A stretch of DNA of 64,000 bases from Bradyrhizobium sp. AZCC 2176 (GTDB lineage Bacteria; Pseudomonadota; Alphaproteobacteria; Rhizobiales; Xanthobacteraceae): NCBI RefSeq assembly GCF_036924645.1, contig NZ_JAZHRX010000001.1, positions 124,001 to 188,000 of the forward strand, read 5' to 3'. The first letter of the stretch is position 1; each line of letters opens with the position of its first letter. The notes beneath the pieces are model-generated. The model did not search any database and was not told where the DNA came from. It worked only from the letters and a program-made list of their open reading frames with translations. Positions 1-8,116 of this stretch are shown one piece after another. The translations under genes and the position numbers were made by a program.

Positions 1-91
1 CCATCGAGACCGCGTTCATGACCTCCTGATGGTCGAGCTTGAGAATGGCGACCGGGCCATCGAAATCGAGCGTGACGTGCTTGAACTGCAT
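1..91 (-). CDS. enoyl-CoA hydratase/isomerase family protein (N-terminus only, cut by window edge)
   Basis: Only the first 30 or so codons are visible, reading leftward off the window. The N-terminus MQFKHVTLDFDGPVAILKLD followed by a DHQEVMNAVS segment is the first beta-strand pair and the substrate-loop start (N-A at the usual position) of crotonases, which hydrate or isomerise enoyl-CoA thioesters. A GAGGAA ribosome site lies just upstream of the ATG. The SDR gene at 337 diverges from it across about 245 bases. The exact substrate cannot be told from this fragment. Confidence 0.75.
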   Translation of the reverse strand, partial: MQFKHVTLDFDGPVAILKLDHQEVMNAVSM

Positions 92-336
92 TGCTTCCTC
101 ATGACTTGTGTTTACGCGCTATTTCGCTGCGCGGAAGATCTGACATCTCGACCCATATTTGATTTTCCGGGCGCGCTTGTCCATGCTTGCGCCAGAGCAT
201 CTGCCCGCCACCGGGCGCACGGCTTGATGTTTGAGCATGATCTCCGGGCAAACGCTTCGCGTTTTTCCCGAGGGAGAACCGGTGTCCACTTTTCCGGATC
301 ATGCTGTAACCCGTGCCAAACAAATGGAAACGTCCC

Positions 337-1116
337 ATGAGCATTTTCGATCTCTCCGGCCGCACCGCCGTCATCACCGGCGGCAATGGCGGCATCGGTC
401 TTGGCATCGCGCAGGCGCTCAACGCGCAAGGTTGCAACGTTTCGATCTGGGGTCGCAACGCCGAGAAGAACAAGAGTGCGGCGGCGACCATGTCGGCCGG
501 GCCTGGCAAGGTGCATACACAGGTCTGCGACGTCAGCGACCCCGCCTCCGTGAAGGCGGCGATGAAGGCGACCCTCGATACATTCGGCCGGGTCGATGGC
601 TGCTTTGCCAATGCCGGCATCGGCGGCGGCGGACGGCGCGCCTTCATCGACCGCACCGAGGAGGAATGGCGGCGCATGTTCGCGACCAATCTCGACGGCG
701 TCTTCCACGTGTTTCAGGCGGCCGCCCGCCACATGACCGAACGCGCCGAGGCCGGCGACAAGTTCGGCCGGCTGGTCGCAACCTCGAGCCTCGCCTCGCT
801 GTTCGGTACCGCGCGCAACGAGCATTACGCCGGCACCAAAGCCGCGCTGAACGCGCTGTGCCGGGCACTCGCGGTCGAACTGGCGCGCCACTGCGTCACC
901 GCGAATGCGATCCTGCCCGGCTGGATCAAGAGCGACATGACCTCCGGCCTCATGGCCAACGACAAGTTCGTCGCCAACGTGATGCCGCGCATCCCGGTGC
1001 GCCGGTTCGGCGAGCCCACGGATTTCGGCGGCATCGCGGTGTACATCATGAGCAAGGCGTCGTCGTATCATACAGCGGACTGCTTTGTGATCGATGGCGG
1101 GTACACGGCGTTTTGA
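337..1116 (+). CDS. SDR family NAD(P)-dependent oxidoreductase
   Basis: This 259-residue protein is a classical short-chain dehydrogenase. The cofactor motif TGGNGGIG is at residues 14-21, NAG is near residue 95 and the catalytic pair is in HYAGTK near residue 160. It ends with the usual IDGGYTAF strand. The ATG at 337 is preferred over the upstream GTG at 313 because it begins MSIFDLSGRTAVITGG at the normal family distance and has GGAAAC upstream. It diverges from an enoyl-CoA hydratase, suggesting a role in acyl-CoA or hydroxy-acid oxidation. The substrate is not predictable from sequence. Confidence 0.88.
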   Translation: MSIFDLSGRTAVITGGNGGIGLGIAQALNAQGCNVSIWGRNAEKNKSAAATMSAGPGKVHTQVCDVSDPASVKAAMKATLDTFGRVDGCFANAGIGGGGRRAFIDRTEEEWRRMFATNLDGVFHVFQAAARHMTERAEAGDKFGRLVATSSLASLFGTARNEHYAGTKAALNALCRALAVELARHCVTANAILPGWIKSDMTSGLMANDKFVANVMPRIPVRRFGEPTDFGGIAVYIMSKASSYHTADCFVIDGGYTAF

Positions 1117-1394
1117 GATTGGGTGACGTAGGCGATCGCACCCATAACCATCGATGCCAGCAACGCTGTAGCTACAACTTCGCAGAACATGAACATTAGT
1201 GGTTATGGGCCCCTGCGTTTGCAGGAACGACAGCGAATGTGCGTTCGCGATCTCGCCACATCATCTGTGCGAGTTTTGCCTGATAACTTCCCGCCCTCTT
1301 GTTCAGAGGGCACAGGGAAGACCGATGGATTCTCTGATGTGCAATTGCACATCAGAACTCGCGCTACGCACACCCCCGGAATGACGGGCGAGCT
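1117..1394. other. intergenic region with a perfect 24-bp palindrome
   Basis: No convincing gene lies here. The stretch contains degenerate copies of dispersed repeats: a CCCTGCGTTTGCAGGAACGA hairpin near 1210-1230 resembling the repeat at 32029 and 61549, and a perfect palindrome at 1333-1356 centred on GCAATTGC. It lies between two convergent genes (SDR and htpX), so it may also act as a bidirectional transcription end. Confidence 0.5.
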
Positions 1395-2336
1395 TTAACC
1401 CCACGGTCCGCGCGAGGGTGAAGTCCGGCCCCACGGGCTGCGGCGCGGGTAGTTGCCGCGGGCGCTGACGGAGGCCGTTGCGCCGCTCGCGCCGATCTCC
1501 GCCGCAAGCTGCTGCAATGCGGCGATGCGGTTCTCCGTGGACGGGTGCGTCGTGAACAGATTGTCCATGCCGTGGCCCGACAGCGGGTTGATGATGAACA
1601 TGTGCGCCGTCGCCGGATTGCGCTCGGCTTCCGGGTTCGGCACCACATGCGCGGCGTTCGCGATCTTGGACAGCGCCGAGGCAAGCCACATCGGCTGGCC
1701 GCAGATGCGCGCACCGAGATCGTCGGCGGCGTATTCGCGGGTCCGGCTGATCGCCATCTGCACCAGCATGGCGCCGAGCGGCGCCAGGATCATCATGGCG
1801 ATCGAGCCGATGATGCCGGGGCCATGGTTGCTGTCGCGGTTGCCGCCGAAGAACATGCCGAACTGCGCCAGCATCGAGATCGCACCGGCAATCGTCGCGG
1901 TGATGGTCATCAGCAGCGTGTCGTGGTTTTTGACGTGCGCGAGCTCATGCGCGATCACGCCGGCGAGCTCCTCGCGGCTCAGCGACTGCATCAGGCCCGT
2001 GGTCACGGCGACCGCGGCGTTCTGCGGATTGCGGCCGGTGGCAAATGCATTCGGCTGCGCCTCATCCATCACGAACACGCGCGGCATCGGCAGGCCGGCA
2101 CGGCCGGCCAACTCGGCCACGAGGTTGACGAGGTCGGGCGCGCTGCTCCCGTCGACCTCATGGGCGCCGTACATCGACAGCACCATGCGGTCCGAATTCC
2201 AGTAGGCGAATATGTTCGTCGCAGCCGCAATCACGAGCGCGATCAAGGCACCGCCGGCGCCGCCAATCAGATAGCCGACACCCATGAAGAGGCCGGTGAG
2301 ACCGGCCAGAAGAATGGCAGTCTTCAGATAGCTCAT
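1395..2336 (-). CDS. htpX: zinc metalloprotease HtpX (M48B)
   Basis: The gene encodes a 313-residue inner-membrane protease that degrades misfolded membrane proteins. Two hydrophobic segments lie at the N-terminus ([19 protein letters not shown] and a second Ala-rich one around residues 30-50). The zinc site HELAH is followed by the third ligand Glu in EYAADD. Two more hydrophobic stretches lie between the two sites, as in HtpX. The reading frame continues upstream to 2588, but the ATG at 2336 has GGGAGAC seven bases before it and gives the family's N-terminus and length. Confidence 0.95.
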   Translation of the reverse strand: MSYLKTAILLAGLTGLFMGVGYLIGGAGGALIALVIAAATNIFAYWNSDRMVLSMYGAHEVDGSSAPDLVNLVAELAGRAGLPMPRVFVMDEAQPNAFATGRNPQNAAVAVTTGLMQSLSREELAGVIAHELAHVKNHDTLLMTITATIAGAISMLAQFGMFFGGNRDSNHGPGIIGSIAMMILAPLGAMLVQMAISRTREYAADDLGARICGQPMWLASALSKIANAAHVVPNPEAERNPATAHMFIINPLSGHGMDNLFTTHPSTENRIAALQQLAAEIGASGATASVSARGNYPRRSPWGRTSPSRGPWG

Positions 2337-2519
2337 TGTCGTCTCCCTGCCGCCCACAGCCGGACGCCTGAGCTGGCCTCCCAAAGGTAGGAATTGCTCT
2401 GGCTGCGCTGCAAGATGCCCGCGGTGCGTCGAGGCGCCGCGCTCGGGCGTGGAAACCAGTCTTCCGGGCTGGATTACCGAAACGTAATCTGACGGCCCCC
2501 GCGGGCTACCACTCGGCCA

Positions 2520-2566
2520 GCTTGTACAACGCCAATGACGGCGTCTACATTGCACGGCAACGGGCA
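2520..2566 (+). promoter_or_regulatory. putative promoter/operator shared with 3228-3274
   Basis: Upstream of the VOC gene, TTGTACAA (2522-2529, an 8-bp palindrome) is followed 17 bases on by TACATT (2546-2551) and then CAACG.GC. The same elements recur at identical spacing before the acyl-CoA dehydrogenase gene. TTGTAC and TACATT fit -35 and -10 boxes with 18 bp between them. The palindrome could also be a repressor operator. The rest of the 304-bp gap (2337-2640) shows nothing recognisable. Confidence 0.5.
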
Positions 2567-2640
2567 CCGCGCGGGGTTGTTCCGCCACGCGAAAAACAAG
2601 GGCGGGTGCTCATCCGAAACACTGGGGAGGAATTGAAGAA

Positions 2641-3021
2641 ATGTTTTCGCATGTGATGATCGGCACCAACGACCTCGAAAAGGCCAAGGCGTTCTACGAC
2701 GCGCTGCTCGGCACGCTTGGCGTCCGGCCGGCCAAAGTCGATGGCCACCGCATTTTCTACTTCACCAAGACCGGCGTGTTCTCGGTGACGAAGCCGATCA
2801 ACGGCCAGGCGGCGACGCCGGCGAATGGCGGCACCATCGGCTTTGCGGCGGACTCTCCCGAGCAGGCCGACGCCTGGCACGCGGTTGGCATCGCCAATGG
2901 CGGCACCACGTGCGAAAATCCGCCGGGCATTCGCGAGGGCTCAGCGGGCAAACTCTATCTGGCCTATTTGCGCGATCTCGACGGCAACAAGATCTGCGCA
3001 ATGCATCGGATGCCAGCATAG
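2641..3021 (+). CDS. VOC (glyoxalase/bleomycin-resistance) family protein
   Basis: This 126-residue protein has the vicinal-oxygen-chelate fold signature: MFSHVMIGTNDLEKAKAFYD at the N-terminus and DLDGNKICAMH at the C-terminus, one repeat module each. The family includes metal-dependent isomerases, dioxygenases and binding proteins, and single-domain members of this length are usually of unknown substrate. A strong GGGGAGGAATTG ribosome site precedes the ATG. It shares an upstream motif with the next gene, suggesting co-regulation with the acyl-CoA dehydrogenase. Confidence 0.85.
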   Translation: MFSHVMIGTNDLEKAKAFYDALLGTLGVRPAKVDGHRIFYFTKTGVFSVTKPINGQAATPANGGTIGFAADSPEQADAWHAVGIANGGTTCENPPGIREGSAGKLYLAYLRDLDGNKICAMHRMPA

Positions 3022-3035
3022 CTGCGGCTCCCTCC

Positions 3036-3150
3036 TCATGGCCGGGTAATAGCGCAAAGCGCTTCTTCGCGCTGGATGTCCCGGCCATCCACTCTTCGTC
3101 GCAAAGGAAAGACGTGGATACCCAAGACAAGCCCGGGCATAACGAGCTGG
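3036..3150. repeat. degenerate dispersed repeat in the 3022-3324 gap
   Basis: The gap between the VOC gene and the acyl-CoA dehydrogenase contains GC-rich inverted segments: GGCCGGGTAATAGCGC, then CCCGGCCATCCAC and CAAGCCCGGGC. These look like an intergenic palindromic element. No open frame here has coding character. The downstream part of the gap (3228 onward) holds the promoter-like motif. Confidence 0.4.
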
Positions 3151-3227
3151 ATGCCGAAGCGGCTGCTCACTGTTGATCACCGCTTTTGCAACGTGCCATG
3201 AGGCGGAAAATCGTGCCTCCAAGGCGC

Positions 3228-3274
3228 GCTTGTACAAGCCCCTTCCCGCCGTCTACATTGCCGGCCAACGAGCC
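3228..3274 (+). promoter_or_regulatory. putative promoter/operator shared with 2520-2566
   Basis: TTGTACAA (3230-3237, extended here to a 12-bp palindrome GCTTGTACAAGC) and TACATT (3254-3259) are spaced exactly as in the upstream copy. GTCTACATTGC and CAACG are also conserved, while the intervening bases differ. Conservation of two boxes with a divergent spacer is the pattern of a promoter or operator rather than of a duplicated coding region. Confidence 0.5.
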
Positions 3275-3324
3275 GAGTGCGCCCGCAAGATGAACGTTCT
3301 TGCGCAAATGGGAGGGAATAATCC

Positions 3325-4599
3325 ATGAAACACGCCTACATCCCGCGAACGACGACCTACAATCTCAATCCGGGCGAAGAACTCAACGATCTCAGGATGT
3401 CGGACGAGGTCCGTCCGCTGTACGAGCACGTCAAGAAGTTCATCCGCGAGACCGTCGATCCGATGTCGGTCGAGTTCATGCGGCTTGGCGAAAGCAAGAA
3501 GGACCGCTGGAGCTTTACGCCCGAGCAACTCGCGGTGCTGCAGAAGGCCAAGGACAAGGCCAAGGAAGAAGGGCTGTGGAATTTCTTCCTGCCCGACGAC
3601 GAGACCGGCCAGGGCCTGAAGAACCTGGACTACGCCTATATCGCGGTTGAGCTGGCGAAAAATCCGCTCGCTTCGGAAACCATGAACTGCTCGGCGCCGG
3701 ATACCGGCAACATGGAGGTGCTGGAGCGCGTCGGCACCAAGGAACAGAAGGAGAAGTGGCTGAAGCCGCTGCTCGCGGGCGAGATCCGCTCGGCCTACGC
3801 GATGACCGAACCGAATGTCGCCTCCTCCGATGCCAAGAATATTTCGACCACCGCAAAGCTGGTCGGCGACGAATGGGTGATCAACGGCGAAAAATATTAC
3901 ATTTCCGGCGCCGGCGATCCGCGCTGCAAGATCATGATCGTGATGGTGAAGACCAACCCGGATGCGCCGCCGAGCAAGCAGCAGTCGCAGATCCTGGTGC
4001 CGATCGATACCCCTGGCGTGGAAATCCTCGGGCCCATGCATGTGTTCGGCCACGACCACGCGCCGCGCGGGCACATGCACCTGCGCTTCAACAATTGCCG
4101 GGTACCGAAGGAGAACATGCTGCTCGGCGAAGGCCGCGGCTTTGAAATCTCGCAAGTCCGCCTCGGGCCGGGCCGCATCCATCACTGCATGCGCACCATC
4201 GGCAAGGCGGAAAAGGCGCTCGACCTGATGGTGTCGCGCGGTCTGACCCGCGAGGCCTTCGGCAAGAAGATCGCCCATCTCGGCGGCAATCTACAGATCA
4301 TTGCCCAAGCGCGCTGCGAGATCGAGGCGATGCGGCTGATGGTGCTGAAGGCGGCCAAGGCGATGGACGTGCTCGGCAACAAGGAGGCGCGGATCTGGGT
4401 CAGCATGGTGAAAGCCATGGTGCCGGAACGCACCTGCAAGATCATCGACCAGGCGATCCAGATGCACGGCGCCACCGGCATTTCGCAATGGAGCCCGCTC
4501 GGCGAGATGTACCAGGACGTCCGCCACCTGCGCTTCGCCGATGGTCCTGATGAAGTGCACTGGATGGTGGTCGGAAGGCACGAGCTGAGCATGCCGTAG
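3325..4599 (+). CDS. acyl-CoA dehydrogenase family protein
   Basis: The 424-residue flavoprotein catalyses alpha,beta-dehydrogenation of an acyl-CoA, passing electrons to ETF. The FAD/substrate motif AYAMTEPNVASSDA lies near residue 155, the middle beta domain follows, and the C-terminal helical domain ends with FADGPDEVHWMVVGR, the form seen in the ACAD10/11-like subgroup. A GGAGGGAATAATCC ribosome site precedes the ATG. It is likely transcribed from the motif at 3228-3274. Chain-length or branched substrate preference cannot be read from the sequence. Confidence 0.93.
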   Translation: MKHAYIPRTTTYNLNPGEELNDLRMSDEVRPLYEHVKKFIRETVDPMSVEFMRLGESKKDRWSFTPEQLAVLQKAKDKAKEEGLWNFFLPDDETGQGLKNLDYAYIAVELAKNPLASETMNCSAPDTGNMEVLERVGTKEQKEKWLKPLLAGEIRSAYAMTEPNVASSDAKNISTTAKLVGDEWVINGEKYYISGAGDPRCKIMIVMVKTNPDAPPSKQQSQILVPIDTPGVEILGPMHVFGHDHAPRGHMHLRFNNCRVPKENMLLGEGRGFEISQVRLGPGRIHHCMRTIGKAEKALDLMVSRGLTREAFGKKIAHLGGNLQIIAQARCEIEAMRLMVLKAAKAMDVLGNKEARIWVSMVKAMVPERTCKIIDQAIQMHGATGISQWSPLGEMYQDVRHLRFADGPDEVHWMVVGRHELSMP

Positions 4600-4610
4600 G
4601 CTGAGCTGTC

Positions 4611-4695
4611 GTAGGCAAAGGCGCGCAAGCGCCGTGCCCACCGCTACTTGCGCCCGCGCTGAATGGTGGGCACGCTGCGCTTTGCCCACCCTACG
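4611..4695. repeat. dispersed palindromic repeat, GTAGG-GGGCAAAG family, copy 1
   Basis: A GTAGG(CAAAG) end, internal GTGCCCACC and GGTGGGCACG, and a closing TTTGCCCACCCTACG form two nested hairpins. The same element occurs at 10416-10508 and 13560-13650, and in two pieces flanking the intron. It fills the gap between the acyl-CoA dehydrogenase and flavin reductase genes and probably folds as RNA. Confidence 0.8.
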
Positions 4696-4708
4696 CGGAG
4701 CCCCCTAC

Positions 4709-5329
4709 ATGCAATACGACCCCAGCGACCTGAAACCCCGCGAGCGCTACAAGGTGCTCACATCCTTCGTGCTGCCGCGGCCGATTGCGTGGGTGACGTC
4801 GATGGGACCTGCCGGCGTGGTCAACGCGGCGCCGTTCAGCTTCTTCAACGTGTTCTGCGAGGATCCGCCGCTCTGCATGTTCGCCGCCAATCTGCGTCCC
4901 GACGGCCGCATCAAGGATACCGTGATCAACATCCGCGCCACGAACGAGTTCGTGGTCAACATGACCGACGAGCCGCTGGCGCAGGCGATGCATGAGAGCA
5001 GCGGCGACTTTCCCCCTGATATCGGCGAGCCGGATTACCTAAAACTCAAACTGGCGCCCTCGACCAAGATCGCCGTGCCGCGGCTGACGGATGCGCCGTT
5101 TGCGATGGAATGCAGGACCTGGAAGGAAATCGACGTCAACGGCGACCGGTTGCTGGTGATGGGCGAAGGCATCCATTTCCACATTCGCGACGAATTGTGG
5201 GATCACGCCGCGATGCGCGTGCATATGGAGCGCTATCACCCGATCGGCCGCATGTTCGCGGACCGTTATTGCCGGACGGATGATCGCGTGATGTTTCCGC
5301 CGGCCGAGGGGGCGAAGACGGCGGTTTAA
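4709..5329 (+). CDS. flavin reductase family protein (FMN-binding split barrel)
   Basis: This 206-residue protein matches the HpaC/DIM6/NTAB flavin-reductase-like fold: LPRPIAWVTSMGPAGVVNAA near residue 25, then PFSFFNVFCEDPPL and NIRATNEFVVNM. Such proteins bind FMN and either supply reduced flavin to a monooxygenase or act as oxidoreductases. The frame opens at 4634 inside the upstream repeat, so the ATG at 4709 (MQYDPSDLKPRERYK), where family similarity begins, is chosen. No partner oxygenase is adjacent. Confidence 0.88.
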   Translation: MQYDPSDLKPRERYKVLTSFVLPRPIAWVTSMGPAGVVNAAPFSFFNVFCEDPPLCMFAANLRPDGRIKDTVINIRATNEFVVNMTDEPLAQAMHESSGDFPPDIGEPDYLKLKLAPSTKIAVPRLTDAPFAMECRTWKEIDVNGDRLLVMGEGIHFHIRDELWDHAAMRVHMERYHPIGRMFADRYCRTDDRVMFPPAEGAKTAV

Positions 5330-5358
5330 GCTGACGGGTTTCGTAGGGTGGGCAAATC

Positions 5359-5427
5359 GGGATAGGGGGGAGCCTCTCGGCTCCTCCCCTCCCACACCAC
5401 CGTACGTACGGGTCCGTATACGGCGGT
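5359..5427 (-). ncRNA. group II intron domains V and VI
   Basis: Domain V (5396-5427) pairs ACCGCCGTA with TACGGTGGT, closes with TACG/CGTA around a four-base loop and has a CG bulge. Domain VI (5359-5394) is a G-rich/C-rich hairpin with an unpaired A on the 3' side that could serve as branch point, although class C introns often splice by hydrolysis. These are the ribozyme core and 3'-splice-site domains. Confidence 0.8.
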
Positions 5428-5435
5428 TCGGTGGA

Positions 5436-6812
5436 TTATGCATGTCGTAGTTCTGTGATGGAAGTCAGGCCGAGTGAACCGAAGAAAGCAATTGGCATTG
5501 CAGTGGTGAGCGCGGGGCTGCTTGCGAGCCGCCAAGGGCCACGCGGGCTTCCGGCGGTTCGCGCCGCCAGGTCCCGGCCGACGCCGCAGCGTCGCAGCTC
5601 GGCAAAGCGAGCAGGTCCACACTTCCATTGCTTCCAGGCGATGGCGCGCAACCGCCGCCTGATCCATTCCTCAAGCGCGCGCAACACCGACGGGGTTTGG
5701 CAGAAGCCGAAGTAACCCCGCCACCCGATGAGGTAGACCGACAGCTCCTTGACGATCTGCGCAAGGCTTCGTCCACGCGTGCGCCGCGTCAGCTCCCGAA
5801 TTCTCGCCTTGAAGCGGGCGATGGCCTGCGGCGCAACGCGCCGTCGCGGCTTTCGTCCACTCGTGTAGCTGAAGCCCAGGAACTTGCGAACGCTCGGTTT
5901 GGCAACCGCACTCTTGGCTTTGTTGACCTTGAGCTTGAGGCGCTTCTCGATGAACCGCTCGATCCCGGCCAGCACCCGCTCGCCCGCCTTCTGACTGCGC
6001 ACATAGATGTTGCAATCGTCGGCGTAGCGCACGAAGCGATGGCCGCGTTTCTCCAGTTCCTTGTCCAGCACATCCAGCATCAGGTTCGACAACAGCGGCG
6101 AGAGCGGCCCACCCTGCGGCGTGCCTTCCTCCGTCGGGCTGACAAGGCCTCCTTCCATCGCACCCGCGGTCAGAAAGCCGCGGATCAGCTTCAGGATGCG
6201 TTTGTCGGCAACCCGCTTGGCAACAAGCCCCATCAGGATATCGTGGTTGACCCGGTCGAAGAACTTCTCCAGGTCGATGTCCACGACGATGGCGTGTCCG
6301 GACGCAATATACGTCTGCGCCCGCTCTACCGCCTGATGCGCCGAGCGCTTCGGCCGGAAGCCGAAGCTCGTCTCGGAGAACGTTCCGTCCCAGTCGGCTT
6401 GCAGCACCTGCATCACCGCCTGCTGGATAAAGCGGTCGAGCACCGTCGGAATGCCGAGCAGCCGCATGCCACCCGACGGCTTCGGTATCTCGACGCGCCA
6501 CACCGGCTGCGGCTTGTAGATGCCTTCAAGCAACTGGACCCGAACCGTAGGCCAGTGCTCCTTCAGGTAGGCCGACAAGTCATCGACATTCATACCGTCA
6601 ATGCCTGCCGTACCTTTGTTGCGCTTCACTCGCGCCAACGCTTTCTTCAGGTTCTCACGCTCAACCACGTCTTCCATCGACGGTCCCGCAACCGCCGGGC
6701 GTTCGGGACAGGCTCTCGCCGGGCGCGCTTCGGGCTCTCGGGCGGCGGCGCTTCGGGCTTCACCCTCCGCTCCGGTGCCCAAGTTCAGCTCGACCTGGTT
6801 CTTCTGCCGCAT
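5436..6812 (-). CDS. ltrA: group II intron reverse transcriptase/maturase
   Basis: This 458-residue intron-encoded protein supports splicing and mobility. Reverse transcriptase blocks are in order: KRNKGTAGIDGM near residue 70, RRVEIPKPSG-type and LGIPTVLDRFIQQA, DIDLEKFFDRVNHD, GTPQGGPLSPLLSN and the catalytic YADD in FVRYADDCNIYV. A maturase X domain follows (GWRGYFGFCQ). There is no C-terminal HNH endonuclease, as is normal for class C. The ATG at 6812 (MRQKNQVELNLG) is the usual start of this subfamily, although a GTG lies three codons upstream. It appears intact, so the intron may be active. Confidence 0.95.
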   Translation of the reverse strand: MRQKNQVELNLGTGAEGEARSAAAREPEARPARACPERPAVAGPSMEDVVERENLKKALARVKRNKGTAGIDGMNVDDLSAYLKEHWPTVRVQLLEGIYKPQPVWRVEIPKPSGGMRLLGIPTVLDRFIQQAVMQVLQADWDGTFSETSFGFRPKRSAHQAVERAQTYIASGHAIVVDIDLEKFFDRVNHDILMGLVAKRVADKRILKLIRGFLTAGAMEGGLVSPTEEGTPQGGPLSPLLSNLMLDVLDKELEKRGHRFVRYADDCNIYVRSQKAGERVLAGIERFIEKRLKLKVNKAKSAVAKPSVRKFLGFSYTSGRKPRRRVAPQAIARFKARIRELTRRTRGRSLAQIVKELSVYLIGWRGYFGFCQTPSVLRALEEWIRRRLRAIAWKQWKCGPARFAELRRCGVGRDLAARTAGSPRGPWRLASSPALTTAMPIAFFGSLGLTSITELRHA

Positions 6813-7232
6813 GGCTCGCACGAGATCGCCGCTCTACTAACCGCTTCCACCGTTCAGGCCTTCGGCGGCGCGCTGCCGCCTACTACGCCCTCTGCTGACT
6901 TCTGCGCTGCGGTCAGGCCGCCTTGCGGCGGCCTCAGTCCCAAAGCTGGGACGCAGCGCAGACCTCCCGAGGTAAGACCGACCGCCTTCACCGCACGCCC
7001 CGCCGGATCTACCACCCCGACCTTTGATGACCATGGACTTCGCGATTGGCTGCTCGCTCGTCCGGCCGGGCAGGCCTCGTTATCCGGTGTTTGTCCATCG
7101 GGCCGCGGCTTTGCTCCACGCTTTCTTCAGACCCCACCTCGCGGTGACGCCCTTGCGCTTCGCTAGTCCTTCGCCGTCATCAGGCTAGACAGAGGACTTC
7201 CACCTCCAAGCTGTCGTTCATACTCGGCACAC

Positions 7233-7343
7233 AGCCGCCGGGTCGCGCGAATGCGCGCCCGATGACAGGCTCCGCCTGCCCACCCTTCCGACCACGCATG
7301 AAGACGGTGGGCACGGCGCAAGAGCGCCTTTGCCCACCCTACA
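7233..7343. repeat. dispersed palindromic repeat, GTAGGGTGGGCAAAG family, copy 2 (split by intron)
   Basis: On the minus strand this starts GTAGGGTGGGCAAAG at 7342, continues through a GTGCCCACC/GGTGGGCA pair and ends at the intron's 5' exon hairpin. The missing end, TTGCCCACCCTACG, is found at 5342-5355 beyond the intron. The intron therefore interrupted one copy of this repeat. Confidence 0.75.
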
Positions 7344-7347
7344 AATT

Positions 7348-8100
7348 TCAGGTTGGCCGGTGCGCGCGGAGGAAGGACCGGATCTGGCGCACCGCGAGCG
7401 TCACGCGCTCTTTCGGCTCCTTCCACGGAAATAGACTCACTTCCGCATTCGGCGCCAGCATCGCGCTCTCCATCGCGACGGCGTAAGGATGCGCGGGGAT
7501 ATCGTCGGGCAGGATCAAGACCGGCGTCCGGCACTGGCGGACGAAGTCACGGGTCACGGTGAAGACGAAATCCGGATTGGTGCGATACATCCGCGTCAGG
7601 AATTTCTCGGCCTGCTCCATCGTGATGTCGGGCCGGCGCTTTGTCAGTTCCGGCGCCCAGCCGGTCATGTTGTTATTGTAGAACAGATCGCGCATCTCGG
7701 GGCGCGAACCTGACGGCATCGCCAGCACGCCCGCAACGACGCGGTCCGGTGCGCGCTTGATCAGATTCCAGATCAAGGGGCCGCCGATGCAGAAGCCCAG
7801 CACCATGAACTTGTCGAAGCCCAGATGATCCATCAGCGCAAGCTGATCGTCGGTATGGGAATCCCAGGGACGGTCGATCTCGAGCGGGCCTGACGACTGA
7901 CCGGGCGGCGCGTTGCGCAGGTCGTAGGCGATGCAGCAATATTCGTTGCCGAATTCCTTGATCGCGTTGAACGGCGGATAGTCGCCGGTGATCCCTGAGA
8001 TGTTCGAATTCAATCCGCCGCCGGCGATCAAGAGCAGCGGGAAGCCGGAGCCGGCCTCTTCATAGTGGATGCGGACGGCGCCCTTTTCGAAAAAGCTCAT
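7348..8100 (-). CDS. alpha/beta hydrolase with Cys at the nucleophile position
   Basis: The 250-residue protein has an alpha/beta-hydrolase fold: an oxyanion-region loop LLLIAGGGLNSN near residue 25 and the nucleophile elbow GFCIGG near residue 102. The elbow carries Cys where most family members have Ser, as in dienelactone hydrolases and PHA synthases. A candidate acid Asp lies in LILPDDIPAHPYA. The usual C-terminal His is unclear; HPYAVAMES and FLRAHRPT are the only nearby candidates. It is followed 16 bp upstream by the GST gene on the same strand, so the two probably form an operon. Confidence 0.82.
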   Translation of the reverse strand: MSFFEKGAVRIHYEEAGSGFPLLLIAGGGLNSNISGITGDYPPFNAIKEFGNEYCCIAYDLRNAPPGQSSGPLEIDRPWDSHTDDQLALMDHLGFDKFMVLGFCIGGPLIWNLIKRAPDRVVAGVLAMPSGSRPEMRDLFYNNNMTGWAPELTKRRPDITMEQAEKFLTRMYRTNPDFVFTVTRDFVRQCRTPVLILPDDIPAHPYAVAMESAMLAPNAEVSLFPWKEPKERVTLAVRQIRSFLRAHRPT

Positions 8101-8116
8101 CGCGTTCCCCCTCGCC

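Larger units (their letters stand above)
5356..7232 (-). mobile_element. group IIC intron (complete, with maturase)
   Basis: The element is about 1,877 nt and lies on the minus strand. Its 5' end at 7232 reads GTGTGCC, matching the GUGYG consensus, and the 3' end near 5356 reads CCCGAT, ending in AT. Domain V at 5396-5427 has a 9-bp lower stem, two-nucleotide bulge and short upper stem, with the CGC catalytic triad typical of class C rather than AGC. A hairpin at 7239-7261 lies immediately 5' of the insertion point, as expected for class C target choice. The left flank (5342-5355) and right flank (7262-7342) belong to the GTAGGGTGGGCAAAG repeat. The 3' boundary could be off by a base or two. 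Confidence 0.88.

Noticed and set aside
5628..7166. 512-codon open frame on the plus strand over the intron
   Set aside because: It is the complement of the reverse transcriptase and ribozyme, rich in Arg/Pro/Leu, with no recognisable domain.
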